Source: Microvelia longipes (lineage: Eukaryota > Arthropoda > Insecta > Hemiptera > Veliidae). Taken from it: a DNA stretch of 64,000 bases. The position numbers and the translations under genes were made by a program. This document shows positions 45,302 to 62,200 of the stretch, in pieces. A model generated the notes under the pieces. The model was not told the DNA's origin, did not search any database, and was given only the letters and a program-made list of their open reading frames with translations. The number at the start of each line of letters is the position of its first letter. Position 1 is the first letter of the stretch. The DNA lies in contig JACMZG010000008.1 in NCBI GenBank assembly GCA_018340805.1, positions 79,100,541 through 79,164,540 of the forward strand, written 5' to 3'.

Positions 45302-47220
45302 CTTAGACTTCGTATTTTATTAAAAATATAAGCTAATTAAATTAAACAAAAAATATTTCCAAAATACAGTAAAACATAAAGTAATTGTGCGAAGGTAGCA
45401 AGGAATTCAACTTGTAAATGTTTGATTTGGGATCTTTTTCTTTTTTTCCACATTCTTTAGTTTTAATGTCTCGACATTATTTTGTGTCTCACGAAACTCT
45501 GTTATGTCTACTTATCAGGACGCAACGAATGCCTGTATTTTGAGTGAAAGACTTATCAAAACAGACATTATGTCGATCCATCAATTTTAACAAATTTGAA
45601 TATTGGATCCCAGATGCTACATATTACATGCATAATATTCCTTTATATGTGTATGTATGTATAATTTATCTATGTGTATATTTGTTTCACAAAACTCAAT
45701 AAAATCAAATTATACACCAATGTTAAAACATTTCTAATTAACCAAAATTGAATTGTTAAAATATAAAACGTACATATGGTCATAGACTTCAGAAAATGGT
45801 ATTTACCTGTTCAGGGTATTTTTAAACTGTTTAGGAAAACACTTTTATAACCGGTAAATTTTAATCATTAATTCCTAGTAATTTTTCCGTTAACAATTAT
45901 TTTTAAGTTAATCTATGATGTGTTTCTATCAATTGATCCCTGAAAAACTGTCGGTACACGGTTTCAAACGTAACAATATCAATGTTCTTAAATTTTATGT
46001 GGTATTTAAAATAGATAATTTATGGTATAGTTAAGATTAATTTTTTTTTTAATTTATATGTTAATAACAGTATAGTAATAATGTTATTTAACTTTAAAAA
46101 TTAAATTAAGAATACTATAATAATATTATAGGAATTAATATACAGTATTATATTAAAGTAATAATAATAATAAAACAATTTAGGTAATAGTTACCAAAAA
46201 ACAATACCACATTTAAATTCTTATGTATTAACTAACTGGAAGTAGAGACCACTTTGATATCTAGGACCATGTCTTCGTCATATTTTTAAGAATTTAATGT
46301 TGGAGCAGCTGAAACGTTCTACCTGGTGTGGTTTAAAAATAATTAAACTAAATACTTGAAAAAAATATACTGCTAAAATTTATTAATTTGACTGATGTTA
46401 GAAATATATTTTACAAAACTTATATACTATTATATTGCATGCGTATGAGTAATTTTACTTACATGTGTATTTATGTGTTTTGAATGTAAATTCATGAGAT
46501 AAAGTCATATATCATTAACTCTAATCCTTTTTTAATTACATTAGTTTCTATCATTAAAGGTTAAATTAAAACATATTGGTATATCATTACAACTTATTAG
46601 CTCTTAACATCTTTGTAGTTATGTAGACTATACTAAGTTTATCAGCTATGTTTTTGTTAAGTTGCATTACATTAATTAAAGTTTTAAAATTTTAAATATA
46701 ATTAGTCTAACAATTGCATAGTTGGATCTTGTATCTCTAATATGGTACTTAATTAATGATTACCTTTATTTATCATTTAACATATATATTTAACATATAT
46801 TTCAAATAATGTTAATTATGTTTTAAACATATCCTGTATATCCTTTTCATTATATTAAAGTTTATACTTTAAATGCGCATCTATGTAAATATTTATTTAT
46901 TTAACAAATAATATAATATATTTGTTACACATATTACTATATTACTTACGATTACTTTTAAAGTTTAAATGTCTACCTGTTATCCTTAAACCACTAGCTT
47001 AAAGATCTTGTATAGTGTTTAAATGCATTAGCTGAGACGTCTTATTAAGTTTGGATACTTTGTTTTGAATTTAATGTCTCAGGGTAGGAGAGTTTCTGAG
47101 ACGCTATGATCTCAGCAGTAGTTTGCTTCCACCTGTAGGTACCGAAGAGGTTTTTTAATACACCCCCAGTCGAGTTTAATGGTTTTTTTTTATCAGTTGA
47201 ATGTTGCTCTATTTTTAAAC
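45302..47220. repeat. Duplicated 5' flank of gene copy C
   Basis: Homologous to the flanks of A, B and D. It has no gene. Confidence 0.8.
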
Positions 47221-47299
47221 TAAAGACTGAGACCAGTGCAGATTCTTTTCAAGATGCACTATTTCGTAGTAGATGCACGACTTTTTATGCTTATTCTTA

Positions 47300-47965
47300 T
47301 TTTTATTCTTTTTTTTTCCTGCACTTTTAGTTGACCCATCACAGCTTAAACTACTGAAAGGATTTTGACGTATAAGGACTTTTTTGGATTCGACATATTC
47401 TCGTATGCATTTTCCTTCTTAATAATATGTAAGTTGGATATTCCTACACTACACGCGGATCGCAAAACTAAGCTAACGAACGATAGGTTTATACGTTGAC
47501 ACACCCACTGCCGAAACTGCCGAACAGATTTTGATGTGTGAGGATTTTTTAGATTCGTCTTATGCTTGTGTGCATTTCTACTTAATAAAATATAAAATTA
47601 GACATTCCTACATTGAACGCGGAGCAAAAAACTAAGCTTGTGAACACTACTTTTGTATAAATTGACCCACCTGCAGTCTTTACTAATGAATGGATTTTGG
47701 TGTTTTAGGACTTTTGGATTCGTCTAATGCTTTCTAACATTCTTGCATCAATGCATCCCAAATTTATAATTCCTAAAAAACAGAGCTTAAGAGTGATGTA
47801 TAGAGTACCTTGACACCCTTTACAGCTGTATATACAACATGTATCTTATTTACTTTTGTTTTTACATAAAACAGGAGCCATACAAAAAGTCAAGAAAACT
47901 TACAAAAAACCACAAAAAACGTAAAAAAAAACTCCACGCCAAGTCTTTGTTTCAAAAGTTGGGAA
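47300..47965. repeat. Interspersed repeat with subrepeats of about 150 bp (C-D spacer copy)
   Basis: Same family as 27530-28460, with GTTGACACACCCACTGCC and GGACTTTTGGATTCGTCT words. Confidence 0.6.
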
Positions 47966-47967
47966 AT

Positions 47968-48482
47968 CAACTTTTCTGTCCCGCCAAGTCATGTCCATAT
48001 TGGGTGGAGACATTGGCGTTTCAAAGTGAAGTTGCTTGGTTAGCAATACTAAAGGGCCTTATTCAAACTGTGAGGCAATCGTCAGATTCTTCTCCTTGGC
48101 GGCGTGCCAGAAAAGTGAATCAACTTTAGGGGTCGTGTTGGCAAGGTTATATAGAGTGTAGTGCCTGATTATATCGTATCATTCATTCATTCCCTTCTTT
48201 TGTATACTCTAGATCCATGCTGGTAAGTACTGCTGCAAGTATGACAACTCCTAAAATCTGTTATGATTATTATCCACGAACACCTGAACTGTTTGGTATC
48301 TCAAATTATAACAAAAGAAGCTTTACAATTTGCTCACACTGCTGGCTTGCCCCTAAGGAGAAGAAGAAGATGCCTCACAGTTTAAATAAGGCTTTTTAGT
48401 ATTGCCAACCTAACAACTTTACTTTGAAACACCGATGACAGTATCCATCCAATACGGACATGACTTGGGGGGACAGAAAAGT
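47968..48482. mobile_element. MITE with about 90-bp inverted repeats (CTTTTCTGTCCCGCC ends)
   Basis: CTTTTCTGTCCCGCCAAGTC at the left is mirrored near 48482, with the match extending through TTTCAAAGTGAAGTTGCTTG / inverse and ATTGCCAACCTAA. The right arm alone also occurs at 34000-34110, and a left arm at about 28385-28470. Non-coding. Confidence 0.65.
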
Positions 48483-48757
48483 TGTTTTCCCTATTTTTTT
48501 TTTTTTGGACCAAATACTTAGCGGTTAGTTTATTATCACGGAAGTAGTTTTTGGTAAGATTAATTAATACGTTAGATCAAGACAACACTGTGACAGAGTC
48601 GGTTTGAAACACAGAGCTATCAATGAGATTGTCAAATATGATTTGCATGAAATACATAATTAGGGTGATTTTGGTAGAGAACAAAGCTCTAATTTTTGGA
48701 ATGCTTTTTGCCTATGACTTGCCGTTAAGTTATTAGTGAAAAGCATATTTATCTCTT

Positions 48758-48960
48758 TCAATAAGTTCCTTGGTGATTAGCCAGTTTTTTTGTTTTATTT
48801 AGGTCGTATGTAGTTTTCCTCAGTGTTTCAGTCCAAGTCCTTCCAGTGCATATAAATGCGGCGTCATCTGCATAAGATACCAAATTTGTTGAGTCATTCA
48901 ACACCGAGAAAATGTCGTGACAATTATAAATAAAGATACTATTAACACAGATCCATGTGC
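48758..48960 (-). pseudogene. LINE reverse-transcriptase fragment with YADD motif
   Basis: The minus-strand frame reads SYADDAAFICTGRTWTETL preceded by a NSIFIYN-like segment where LINE RTs have LF.IYIND, consistent with the catalytic palm of a jockey-like RT. About 70 residues remain. It is absent from the equivalent B-C spacer, so it inserted after duplication or was lost there. Confidence 0.7.
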
Positions 48961-49229
48961 TGCCTAGCAAATTTAAACTATAGTTAAACTACCTATAAAC
49001 TTTACGCTATCACGACTGAACAATAAATCTGATTTTTAATACTAGACTGACAATTAGACATTTGTCAAGACATATAACCATAACAAACTCCACCACCTCC
49101 TACAATGTGGCGACTCCGATCTTCTCTTTATGGCTGGACTGTTACCTTTGAATCATTTATTAGCAAGGAATCGAAAGTCATCTTAGTTTCTTCATAATGC
49201 TTTACAGTAAAATAACCTTTCTTATATGT

Positions 49230-50375
49230 CAAAATGTTCTGCATATAAAGTTTTGCACTGTATTGCAGCTATGTAAGACTCATTAGTACTAAATAAATAG
49301 TGACATGTGTCATAAGACACTTCCACTAGTAGAGCAAGTGTCTGACGTTTCAATCCCAAATTGTTCATGATTTTTATTTGAATTTTCATAATTTCGATCT
49401 TCGTGAAAATTCTGGTTACATACACCATCTGGCGTAAAATTTAATGATGGATGATGCTCCTTTTGACAATTTCTAACTTTTCTGAATTTTCATAATTTCG
49501 ATCTTCGTGAAAATTTTGGTTTCATACATCATCTGGCGTAAAATTTAATGATGGATGATGCTCCTTTTGACAATTTCTAACTTTTCATTTTCTAAAATTT
49601 ACAACAAATGATTTGATGAGCTGATTTACCAAATACGTAAAACAAAGCATCTGTGCTTTTGCCACTTCCATCTCCCACTTGCACTTAACAAAGAAAATTG
49701 CTGACATTTGCTGATGGAATTTCCGTTATTTAACTGACAATAAGAACAGGAATCAATAATATATTTTTGCTATATTTAGGCTGACCACAAGATGTATTTC
49801 GTTTTAAGCATTTTAGAGGAATACAATTTTATTATTTTGTTGGTAAGGTTTCCTCTTCTCTGAGGCTTGACATTTAGTTTCTAAAATATTTAATAAACAA
49901 TTTAAGTTCAAAGGAGAATCAAATATTGATTTAACCTGCCAAGAGGGCTTTACCTGTTAAAGCTTTGTATAAACGGACTATGTTTTCCTCGTCACTAAAC
50001 TTGCATCTTCTCGTCGAATCCTATACAGCGCAATAAACATAGGCCAATCTTCAGGATTACCTAAAAACTCTGGCAGCTTCTACCTTGAAATTTGTCTATT
50101 TAAGCATTCCTTGGAATTAGTTTAGATTGCTCCCGTTGATTCATTTATTATGAGTCAATATTGAGGTGATCTGGTTGGATATTTTAACTCTGCAACTTAG
50201 CAGATCTTGTGCAATATTTATCGCTAATATTTTGTCCATAGTCTTCTCTTAAATATAAATTAATGGGTTCTTTATATTATCTTCTAAATGATAATATATG
50301 TTGATACATGAGCTTGATTAGATTATTTACTTTTATTTAAATTGAAACCACTGTTTTGGATGCTTCATTTTCAAT
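49230..50375 (-). pseudogene. BEL/Pao retrotransposon gag remnant (C-D spacer)
   Basis: Copy of the remnant at 34790-35765, with KLPEFLGNPEDWPMF near 50090-50045 and the ENIVRLYKALTGKALL continuation. It contains a local tandem duplication of 104 bp (49378-49585). Not functional. Confidence 0.75.
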
Positions 50376-50730
50376 TGGTCCAGTTCAGAGTAATCCTTTT
50401 CCCCGGAATATGCCTAGAATCTCTTGACCAGTGATTTTTTAAAAGGCTTGGGCTTCACACCTCAGAAGTATAAGAGATGCAGTTTCGGATTCTGATCCAC
50501 ATGGCCTATACACTGGGTTATCTTTAAAGATACCAATGGTATGAAGGTGTTTTTGGAGGTGACAGTGCTTTGCCTCATGCCAGAGAATTTGTTCCTATTG
50601 TGCAGGTGATATGTTAAGAGCCAATTTTTAACTGCACCTTTGGCTATAGTTTAGGGTATGGCTACTATGGGTTCAGGGCCCACAGGAGTGGTCTCAGACC
50701 CTTTTTGCTTGCTGGATGTCTGCTTATATG
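50376..50730 (-). pseudogene. LINE ORF2 C-terminal fragment (C-D spacer)
   Basis: Copy of the fragment at 36410-36770; it shows GAVKNWLLTYHLHN and ESETASLILLRCEAQAF in different frames. Confidence 0.75.
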
Positions 50731-51707
50731 ATTACCTTATGGCCAGGCTCCCACCTGATTGCTTCATCATTGTTGAGTGACAAGGTCAAAACGTTTTGTA
50801 AGCACTTCCAGACAAACTTAGAGTTGACTTTGTATGAACCAAGTGCTTTAATGGCAGCTTGGTTGTCAGGAAAAATGTTAATATAAGTCTGATTAGGATT
50901 CTTTTTAATTTTTATTTCTGTCTATCAGACAGGTATTAATAGCAAATATTTCTACCTGAAACACTGTGGCATATTTTCCTAATGGAAAAGCGTTTTTAAC
51001 ATTAGCATGAGCCTCATACATTTGGAGTGACCTCTAATAGTAGGGATCTTCCAGTTTTCACTGTGCTTTAGGTTGTAAGCCGCCCACCTTGCCTCGCTCT
51101 TTATTACAAAATCAAGAGGCAGAAGGCTCTGCATGACTTCTAGAGCAGTAATTGGTGCTTTTTAATAGATCCTGTAATGGACAAACAGGCTAAGCGCTGA
51201 ACCGAGTTCAGTTTAATTATTGCAGTGGTTTGATAGACTTTAGGCCACCACAGAAGGGTACAATAGGTAATAATAGGTCTGATCACCATTAAGTACAGTT
51301 ATCGCAATACTTGAGGTTGAGTCCAGGTTTTATTTACAGCCCTGCGTACTCTCGCTTAAGTCCGTAACACCTTTAGTGTAAAATATAGGCCTTACCTTAT
51401 ATTTTTTAAATAAATTATTTACAATAAAAATCATCATATAATGCGTAAATTACATAACATTAAACCAGAGTTAAAATATTATTTTTATGTACCTTTAGAG
51501 AAAATTTTAATGAATTAACAGTTCTCATAACACCATACCCCTTCCCACCATACAAGACTTTAGTCTTATTAGTGGGAGGCCATTCCATGTTGACTTAATT
51601 ACATAAATAGTTTTAGAAGTTTTCACATAACCGTGTAAATTCCTTTTCTTTTTTAACTTTGATGGGTAAGAGGAAAAACATTTTAAAACATAGATTAAAA
51701 ATTTAGC

Positions 51708-51713
51708 TTTATT
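51708..51713 (-). promoter_or_regulatory. Poly(A) signal AATAAA, gene copy D
   Basis: About 195 nt past the stop codon of copy D, in a block conserved among copies B, C and D. Confidence 0.55.
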
Positions 51714-51907
51714 TTGTATTGCAAGTCAAACTATAATTTAATAGTACAAAAACCACAAATATGATTTAAAAAATAATAATTATATATTTTTGATATTGTT
51801 TTATATTTATATATTTACTCAACACACACAGAGGAAAACTGCAACTACTAAGGAAAAAATCTAATTATTTCTAGAATCATGTTTGAAGTTAGCCACTAAT
51901 TAGCTAA

Positions 51908-55240
<3,333 letters not shown>

Positions 55241-57060
55241 CTTAGACTTCGTAATTTATTAAAAATATAAGCTAATTAAATTAAACAAAAAATATTTCCA
55301 AAATACAGTTAAACATAAACTAATTGTGCGAATGTAGCAAGGAATTCAACATGTAAACGTTTGATTTGGGATCTTTTTCTTTTTTTCCATATTCTTTAGT
55401 TTTAATGTCTCGACATTATTTTGTGTCTCACTAAACTGTTATGTCTAACTTATCAGGATGCAACGCATACCTGTATTTTGAGTGAAAGACATCAAAACAG
55501 ACATTATGTCGATCCATCAATTCTAACAAATGTGAATATTGGATCCCAAATGCTACATAATACATATAACATGTATTATACTCCTTTGTATGTGTGTTTT
55601 GTACAATTATAATGTTTCTTATATATTTGCTTATCGAAACTCAATACATTTCAGATGAACCGCTTTACATTATTAAGATATAAAACAAACATATGGCCCA
55701 AGACTTTCAAAAATCTACTTGTTCAGGATATTTTGTTTCTTAAGGTGTTTAGGAAACGTCATTAAATTGTAAGACATTTTTAATTTTTAAGACATTTTTA
55801 ACTTGTATCATCATTTCTTAGTAATATTTTCCTAATCAATCTTTGGATGCATTTCACAGATTTTTGTTTAATAGAACTAGAAATAAGTTTCTAACAATAA
55901 TGATGATGTATTTCAAACAATAGAACTCTGACAAAAATATGAGTACACAGTTTCAAACGTATTGATATCAATATTCTTGAAATTTGATGTGGTATTCAAA
56001 ATAGCTAATATTATTGGTAAGCTTAATTATACTTTTTAAAATTACTAAAAGCAATAACAGTATTATTACATTTAGGCAATAGTTGCCAAAAACTATACTG
56101 TGAATTTAAACACGCATGTTTCAAATTACAGGAGGTAAAGACCATTTTGGAAAACCTTCCATTCCAACAATTCCTTTATTTATTAATAAATAAAAGTACA
56201 AAAAGAAACAACAGCATTACAAAATGTCCAAAAATCATACAAATGTAAAAAAATGTGTGATGCTCATACTAATTTATCAACAACCACTAGATCATTAGAT
56301 CTGAGTATGGGGACAGTATGAAGAATTAAATGGCGCATAGCAACTGAGAATATGAGATGCAAGTAAACAAAATATGTAAAAAAATATTGATTTAACGTAC
56401 AAGATTAAACGATAAAAGATTAAAACAGTAAAAAGATGTATCTAAAATTTAAAATAATTTTAAATTTTAAAATTTTTCATTTAAGAAAAACTGAAATGAG
56501 TCGTATAAGAAACTATATGTCTTGGACCATGTTATCCCCATATTATAAAGAATTTAATTATGGTGCATCTGAAACGTTTGTGTGGTTTAAAAATGATCAA
56601 ACTAAATACTTGAATACAATATACTGTTAAAACTGAATAATTTGACTGATGTTACAATATATTTCACAAAACTTATATATACTATTACATTACATTAGTG
56701 TGTGTAATTTTATGTGTAAAATGTTTGTTATAAAGTCGTGTGTCATTAACTTTTAATTCTTTTTTAATTATATTATTTTCTCATTAAAGGTTAAATTAAA
56801 ACATATTGGTATATCATTACAACTTATTAGCTCTTAACATCTTTATAGTTATGTAAATGATACTAAGGTTATCAGTCATATTTTGTAAAGTGTCATTACA
56901 TTAATTAAATTTATTAAATTTTAAATATAATTAGTCTTACTATAGCATAGTTGGATCTTGTTTCTCTAATATGATACCTATTTAATGATAACCTTCATTC
57001 ACCATTATTTTAATGAATACGACCAAAAGTTAATTATATTTTCAAATTATCAAGACAATT
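55241..57060. repeat. Duplicated 5' flank of gene copy D
   Basis: Homologous to the other 5' flanks but interrupted near 56120-56500 by unrelated AT-rich sequence. Homology ends near 57060, so D appears to be the most upstream copy of the array. Confidence 0.7.
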
Positions 57061-57335
57061 TTTTACTTATAACTTTACTGTTATATTCCGTCATTCTTAA
57101 AATAAATTTAAAACATAATATAATTGGGTATGAACGACAAAATTTCATCAGTCATAATTAAATATAATATAATTGGGTTGTATGAATAAACTTAACAATT
57201 TTGCAAATGTGCTATGTATTGGCTGCATTTAACCCTTGATAGCTCTATATATTCTTGCTATTAAAATTGAATATTAATATTATTGAATATTTGGAGGATA
57301 TTATGACTTTATTGGTTGTAATCACTTGGAGACGT

Positions 57336-57630
57336 GTCAGATAGAATTCAAAGAATGAGCGCTAGAGGAGTAATCAGAGTAATAAAATATGTCTCTCCAC
57401 AGGTGTCAAAAATTGTATTTAAAATAAAGCATAACCGGCTTTCAACCAACTATAGGTCATCATCAGTGCCTAGCAAACAAATAAATAATTTTTTTTGTAA
57501 TTTCATTTATTTGTTTGTTTAGGCACTGATAATGACCACTTTAGTCTGGTTGAAAAGCCGTTAATGCTTATTTAAATAAAATTTTTGACACCTGGAGAGA
57601 GACATATTTTATTACTCTGTCAGATAGAAT
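57336..57630. mobile_element. Palindromic Penelope-like minimal element with 12-bp duplication and hammerhead-like cores
   Basis: GTCAGATAGAAT flanks the insert at 57336-57347 and 57619-57630. A 28-bp tail (57348-57375) precedes an imperfect hairpin (57376-57618; arms about 115 bp, loop about 15 nt). Each arm has an outward-facing core: on the minus strand CTGATGATGACC ... GGTTGAAAGC (57438-57466), on the plus strand CTGATAATGACC ... GGTTGAAAAGC (57525-57557). CUGAUGA ... GAAA around a short stem is the hammerhead-ribozyme pattern found in Penelope-like LTRs. Confidence 0.65.
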
Positions 57631-57639
57631 ATAGTCTTT

Positions 57640-60300
57640 ACTTGGTATTTCCAACTTTTGGTGTTGCTGATCAGCAGATGCTATTGTAAGCTTGCACATC
57701 TTCGAACTGATTTAAATAAAATTTTAATATTTTACTTTTTCTCCTTCAATTTTATTTCATCTGTGGTAAATAGATTTTATTTAAAGGAATTTCAGATATC
57801 ACTGCAGTTACCCGTAACTAGAATGTAACTGATAATTTAAATTTTTACTTTGTTATACCGAAGAACTTCCCAAAAAAACTTACCTGAACCTTCTATTGTT
57901 ATATTTATTTTAACATTAGAAAAGAGTAATTAACATGTTTAGATCATACAATTTTTGACTATNAAAGCTAACCAGATCTATCAGAAACTAAAGCTAAACC
58001 ACATATACACTTAAAGCTAATCCAGAATCTATCTTAAGATCAGATCTTGACTACTAAGCTAATCCGTCTCAAGGTAACTTAAAGGGCGCCTGTAAGTTTA
58101 AAAAAAATATCCAATTAATTTCATAAAATTTGGTATCTGTTATAAAAAAAGACGATACAAGCTGAAAGGACGAATCGTCAGTGATTTGTTTACACTCAAT
58201 CGTTTTAAAATATTCTGAAAAGTAAAAATGTAAATACTGGTTTAATAGTTCATTGAAAGACAGTTCTTCAGATTAAAACAACTATATTTATTCTTAGTTC
58301 AATTAATTTGTTAAGTAACTTTAATATAAATTGTAGACTAACTTCCGTTCAACTAAAATAGACGCAACCTTTTTTTGTACCAGTTCCAGTCGCAATTGGT
58401 TTGATTCGGTACCTGTAGTATTGATGGATCGATGCGATTCAATTGGACGGCACTTAAGCAGATTTTGTTTCTGACGTCGGACGTAATAGTGTCCGGGACC
58501 TCTAGAACTGAATCCGACGAAAATGGCTGGCTCGTCTCTGAAAATAGTTACTTTTAAGTTATTTGCAATTTAGCACGTTTTCATCAAGAAAAAAACGCGT
58601 GTGAAGTTGTTGGATGATGGAAGGGAAGTGTGAGGATTGTTTCAATTGGCTTCTTATGACAATTAGGAACCTGAAGATTAAGTATAATATTGTATAAGTC
58701 TTCACTAAACAGGAATATTTATAATAGACTTATGTTGCGTGTGTGGTTTAATTTTGGGGCACTTAAATGAGGAAACAGTTTGGATTCGCTTATTGTGCAC
58801 TACTAGAAATGAGCGCTGCGGATGAACCGGTGCGGACAATCATCTAACCCCCGTAGCTTTCCAAACAATGTATACCGAACAATTTGTCTAAACCATAGTA
58901 ATAGTAAATTGTTTTTAACTTTAAATTTATTTTCTTCGGCGTTATTGTATTTTATACCTATATACAAATGGGTTACCGTTGTCATGTTCTGCATAGCGTA
59001 ATTCAGAAACTAATAGTAATAATGAAGTCTTTTAAAATTTCACAGAACGCTATTGAGAGCAGGTAAAGTTGGTCTACTTCATTCAATCTAATTTAAAATC
59101 GATTCAATAAGGTAATGTGAAGACGTCTTGCCGATGTATTATAAAGAATATTTTTGAATTCCTTCTGTTTTATGCTCCATTAAATGAATAAGATTGATCT
59201 TATTTTTTTTTGCTCGTGGATAATTTAGTCACTATCGCTTCATTATTATCTGACTTTAATCGATTAAATAAATAACCTTGATTGCAGTGAATTGTAAAGT
59301 TAACTGTCACAAAATTGTTCTGTGATATTTAAGACGACATAAGACGAAGTGCTTAGGCTACTTAATAAGTATGATTTACCAAAGTATGAAAAGTTAATTT
59401 AAAACTGAATGTTGGAATTTGGGCACAGTACTCAAGTTGATCAGGTAAGTCAGCCACCGTGCTGGTGGCGAATCAGGATCCAAATTTCCAACCTATTAAG
59501 TTGACGATCTTACTGTTTTAATATCTATGTCCTCTGGTTTTGATTTGGTAAACGCTACTAATAAAATTCAGGTTGTGCTGATAATATAGAACTATGTATA
59601 TATTTGTTGTGACAAAGTTATAAGTCTATACTAAAATCGAGTTAATGTTTGTAAAATACAACCCAATATATGGCATGCTGTCATCAAACAAGGCCTATTC
59701 TTGTTGTAACAATACCTAAATTTTTAAAAGCCAAACTATTACCTAACATGCAAAACCTAATTAGGAAGTATTACAAAAAATATTTTTAGCCTTGGTGGAA
59801 GTTAAAAGCATTCCTACTACTTACTATTCACCTAAGTATAACTTCCCTCTACAGAAGTTCTAAAATTCTAAAATTACATTATATATTGATGCCTAAGCCA
59901 AAGATTAAAAATGATTATGTTTTGGTCAGCAATATATAATATTTATATTTTTAGAAGTTTCTGACTTGATAGGGATATCTATATATAATAAGTAAGTATT
60001 GGAATGTTTTTTTTTAAAACTTTAAGCATACGTTTATAAATCTGTTTTTTGTAATATACTAATTATAATCATGCATAGTTCTAAGGTATTACTTTATAAC
60101 ATGGAATGTCACAAGGCATTCCATTTCCTAATCTCAACCTTTATAAGTCACTCACAAGGCGATATTTAACAATATTAACGTATTTTATACTATTAGAGGG
60201 GAGATTAGGATTGAAATAGGCACAGGATAGGGCTAAATGGTGTGACAAGTATCCATTACTTACACTACCTGTACATACTTTTCTACTCAATTCTCTTCGT
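57640..60300. other. Unique stretch without a supported gene
   Basis: No duplicated block, long frame or clear repeat. A single N is at 57963. A GC-richer patch at 58400-58540 has no recognisable coding signal. Confidence 0.5.
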
Positions 60301-61970
60301 AGAGAAAACTAAGTGACTTCCTACCTGTCTACAGCTCCTATCGGATCAAAATATTTATATATACTCCCTCACCAAGTTCGGATTTTTTTAGTGACGTTTA
60401 CATTAAGCTTAATTTTGTACGTTTGGATGTTAAGCCAAGTCCCTCAATTTCATAATCAAGGCCAACCTTATTGGATCTCAACACTCATGTCAGAACTGAT
60501 TTTAGCAGTGTTTCGTATTATCCAGAATAAGTTGAAAGTTTTCGCCGTACATTTTCCAGTAAAAATGTCATCTTTAGGAGATGTAGTTATGTTTTCTACT
60601 TGTACGATAAAACTATCAAATTATGATTAGGAATAATTATCAAAGGGACCAGAAATGATAACTGACTCTCTGGATTGCCACGCGTTGCATGGTAAATACC
60701 ACTGTCCTTCTTCTCCGTCGTCATCTGACGATTGTAATCTGCCTTGAATTCTTTATATTGTCCCTCATCACCTGTAAATCGCGAGAGATAATATTTATAT
60801 TATTACCGGATATATTTTAGTATGCGTAACAACTAGAACACTAAACAGCTCTTCCAAATTACAAAGTACTGTTAATTCGTAAACATACGGTTTTATAAGA
60901 GTAGCTATGATTCGCGTCTCTGTAAGAGCTTCGCCCCTACAGATTATCCTGACTTACGACTTACCAGAATTATAACCTACTACGCCCTACCGAATTATAC
61001 TATTACATCCTACTGGTTTATCTATTACGTCTACCGGATTATACAACTAACGTCCTACTAGAATCAATTATCTTCTATGCTTTTATTCATTATAAATATA
61101 TAAGATAAAAGCTTTGGAGGTTAGGTCCGAAGCTCTTTAGTCCTATTCTTATTGAACATGTTGAAAACTTTCAGTGGAAGGAAAATAATTTTCAAAATAT
61201 TAGTCAAATTAAAGGGTCAAAATTATTTTGCCGCAAATAAAGGTCCTTTATCATTCGTTTTTAAAATTTGTTTTTTTGGCCCCCCCCCCTAAAAAAACCG
61301 CACTTTTAGTTTGCTAAATATGCCGGCTCTAAGTGACCGAAAAAGTCGAAAAACCGTGGCAAATAATCGAAAAAACTTAAATTACGAAATGCTAGTGGGT
61401 GTGTTTTCGATACTGCTTTTTTGTCCTTAAATTAAATAAACCGGTTTAGAGTTTTATACAGAATACTCCAAAGTACTCAAAACCATCCACAATCTGTGGT
61501 ACGACGGTTATTTTTTTTCGTCATATAACAATTTATAAGTTTAAAACTCCAAAATATAAATCCTGGCGTAGAGGTCCTCGGCGCGGGGCAAATTTTCTTT
61601 ACAAATGCTTGCTTTCTCGGTCCTACATTAATTTCATGCTAAAGTTCCTAATGTGTGCCTAATACCGGTCTCGTAGCTATTGATTTTTTTTGTATCTCAA
61701 TTTTTTCCGCGACGCTGCACAGGAATGCCCTAGAAATACTTTAAAATTTGTCAATCAAACTGAGCCTTTAAATAAGTGCGTAAATGATGAAGAGTACCGA
61801 TTTTAGAATATTGACCATAGTTTTGCATAACCTAGGGAATATAATGCGATTTTCCTTTAAAAATTCTAAAAAAAGAAGTATCAAGTAGTTATGGCATTTT
61901 ATTGGTATTATAATAAAGCACAATAGACATAGATTGTTTTAGCAGGAAAGAAAGCATTTCAAGGGAAATT
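60300..61970. other. Unique stretch without a supported gene
   Basis: A 105-codon plus-strand frame (60313-60630) has one hydrophobic segment but no family signature; I do not call it. A C10 run occurs at 61281-61290. Confidence 0.4.
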
Positions 61971-61974
61971 TCGC

Positions 61975-62200
61975 CCGGCTTGCGGACTCACTCTCCGTCG
62001 CTTGGCTGCGGATCCTCATTCTCGTTCGCTGGCTTGCGGACCTCACTCTCAGTTCGCTTGGCTTGCGGACCTCACTCTCAGTTCGCTTGGCTTGCGGTCC
62101 TCACCTCAGTTCGCTTGGTCCTTGTCGGACCTCAACTCTCAGTTCGCGTTGGCTTGCGGTCCTCACTCTCAGTTTGCTCAACTTGTGGCCCTCACTCTTA
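61975..62200. repeat. Minisatellite, period about 29 bp, about eight units
   Basis: The unit is close to CTTGCGGACCTCACTCTCAGTTCGCTTGG. It is markedly GC-rich against the AT-rich background. Frames through it are artefacts of the repeat. Confidence 0.9.

Noticed and set aside
47839..48129. 96-codon plus-strand frame, Lys-rich at the start
   Set aside because: It runs into the inverted repeat of a MITE; the paralogous spacer does not keep it.
60313..60630. 105-codon plus-strand open frame with a hydrophobic segment
   Set aside because: No recognisable domain, no exon borders, no duplication or conservation; compatible with chance in AT-rich DNA.
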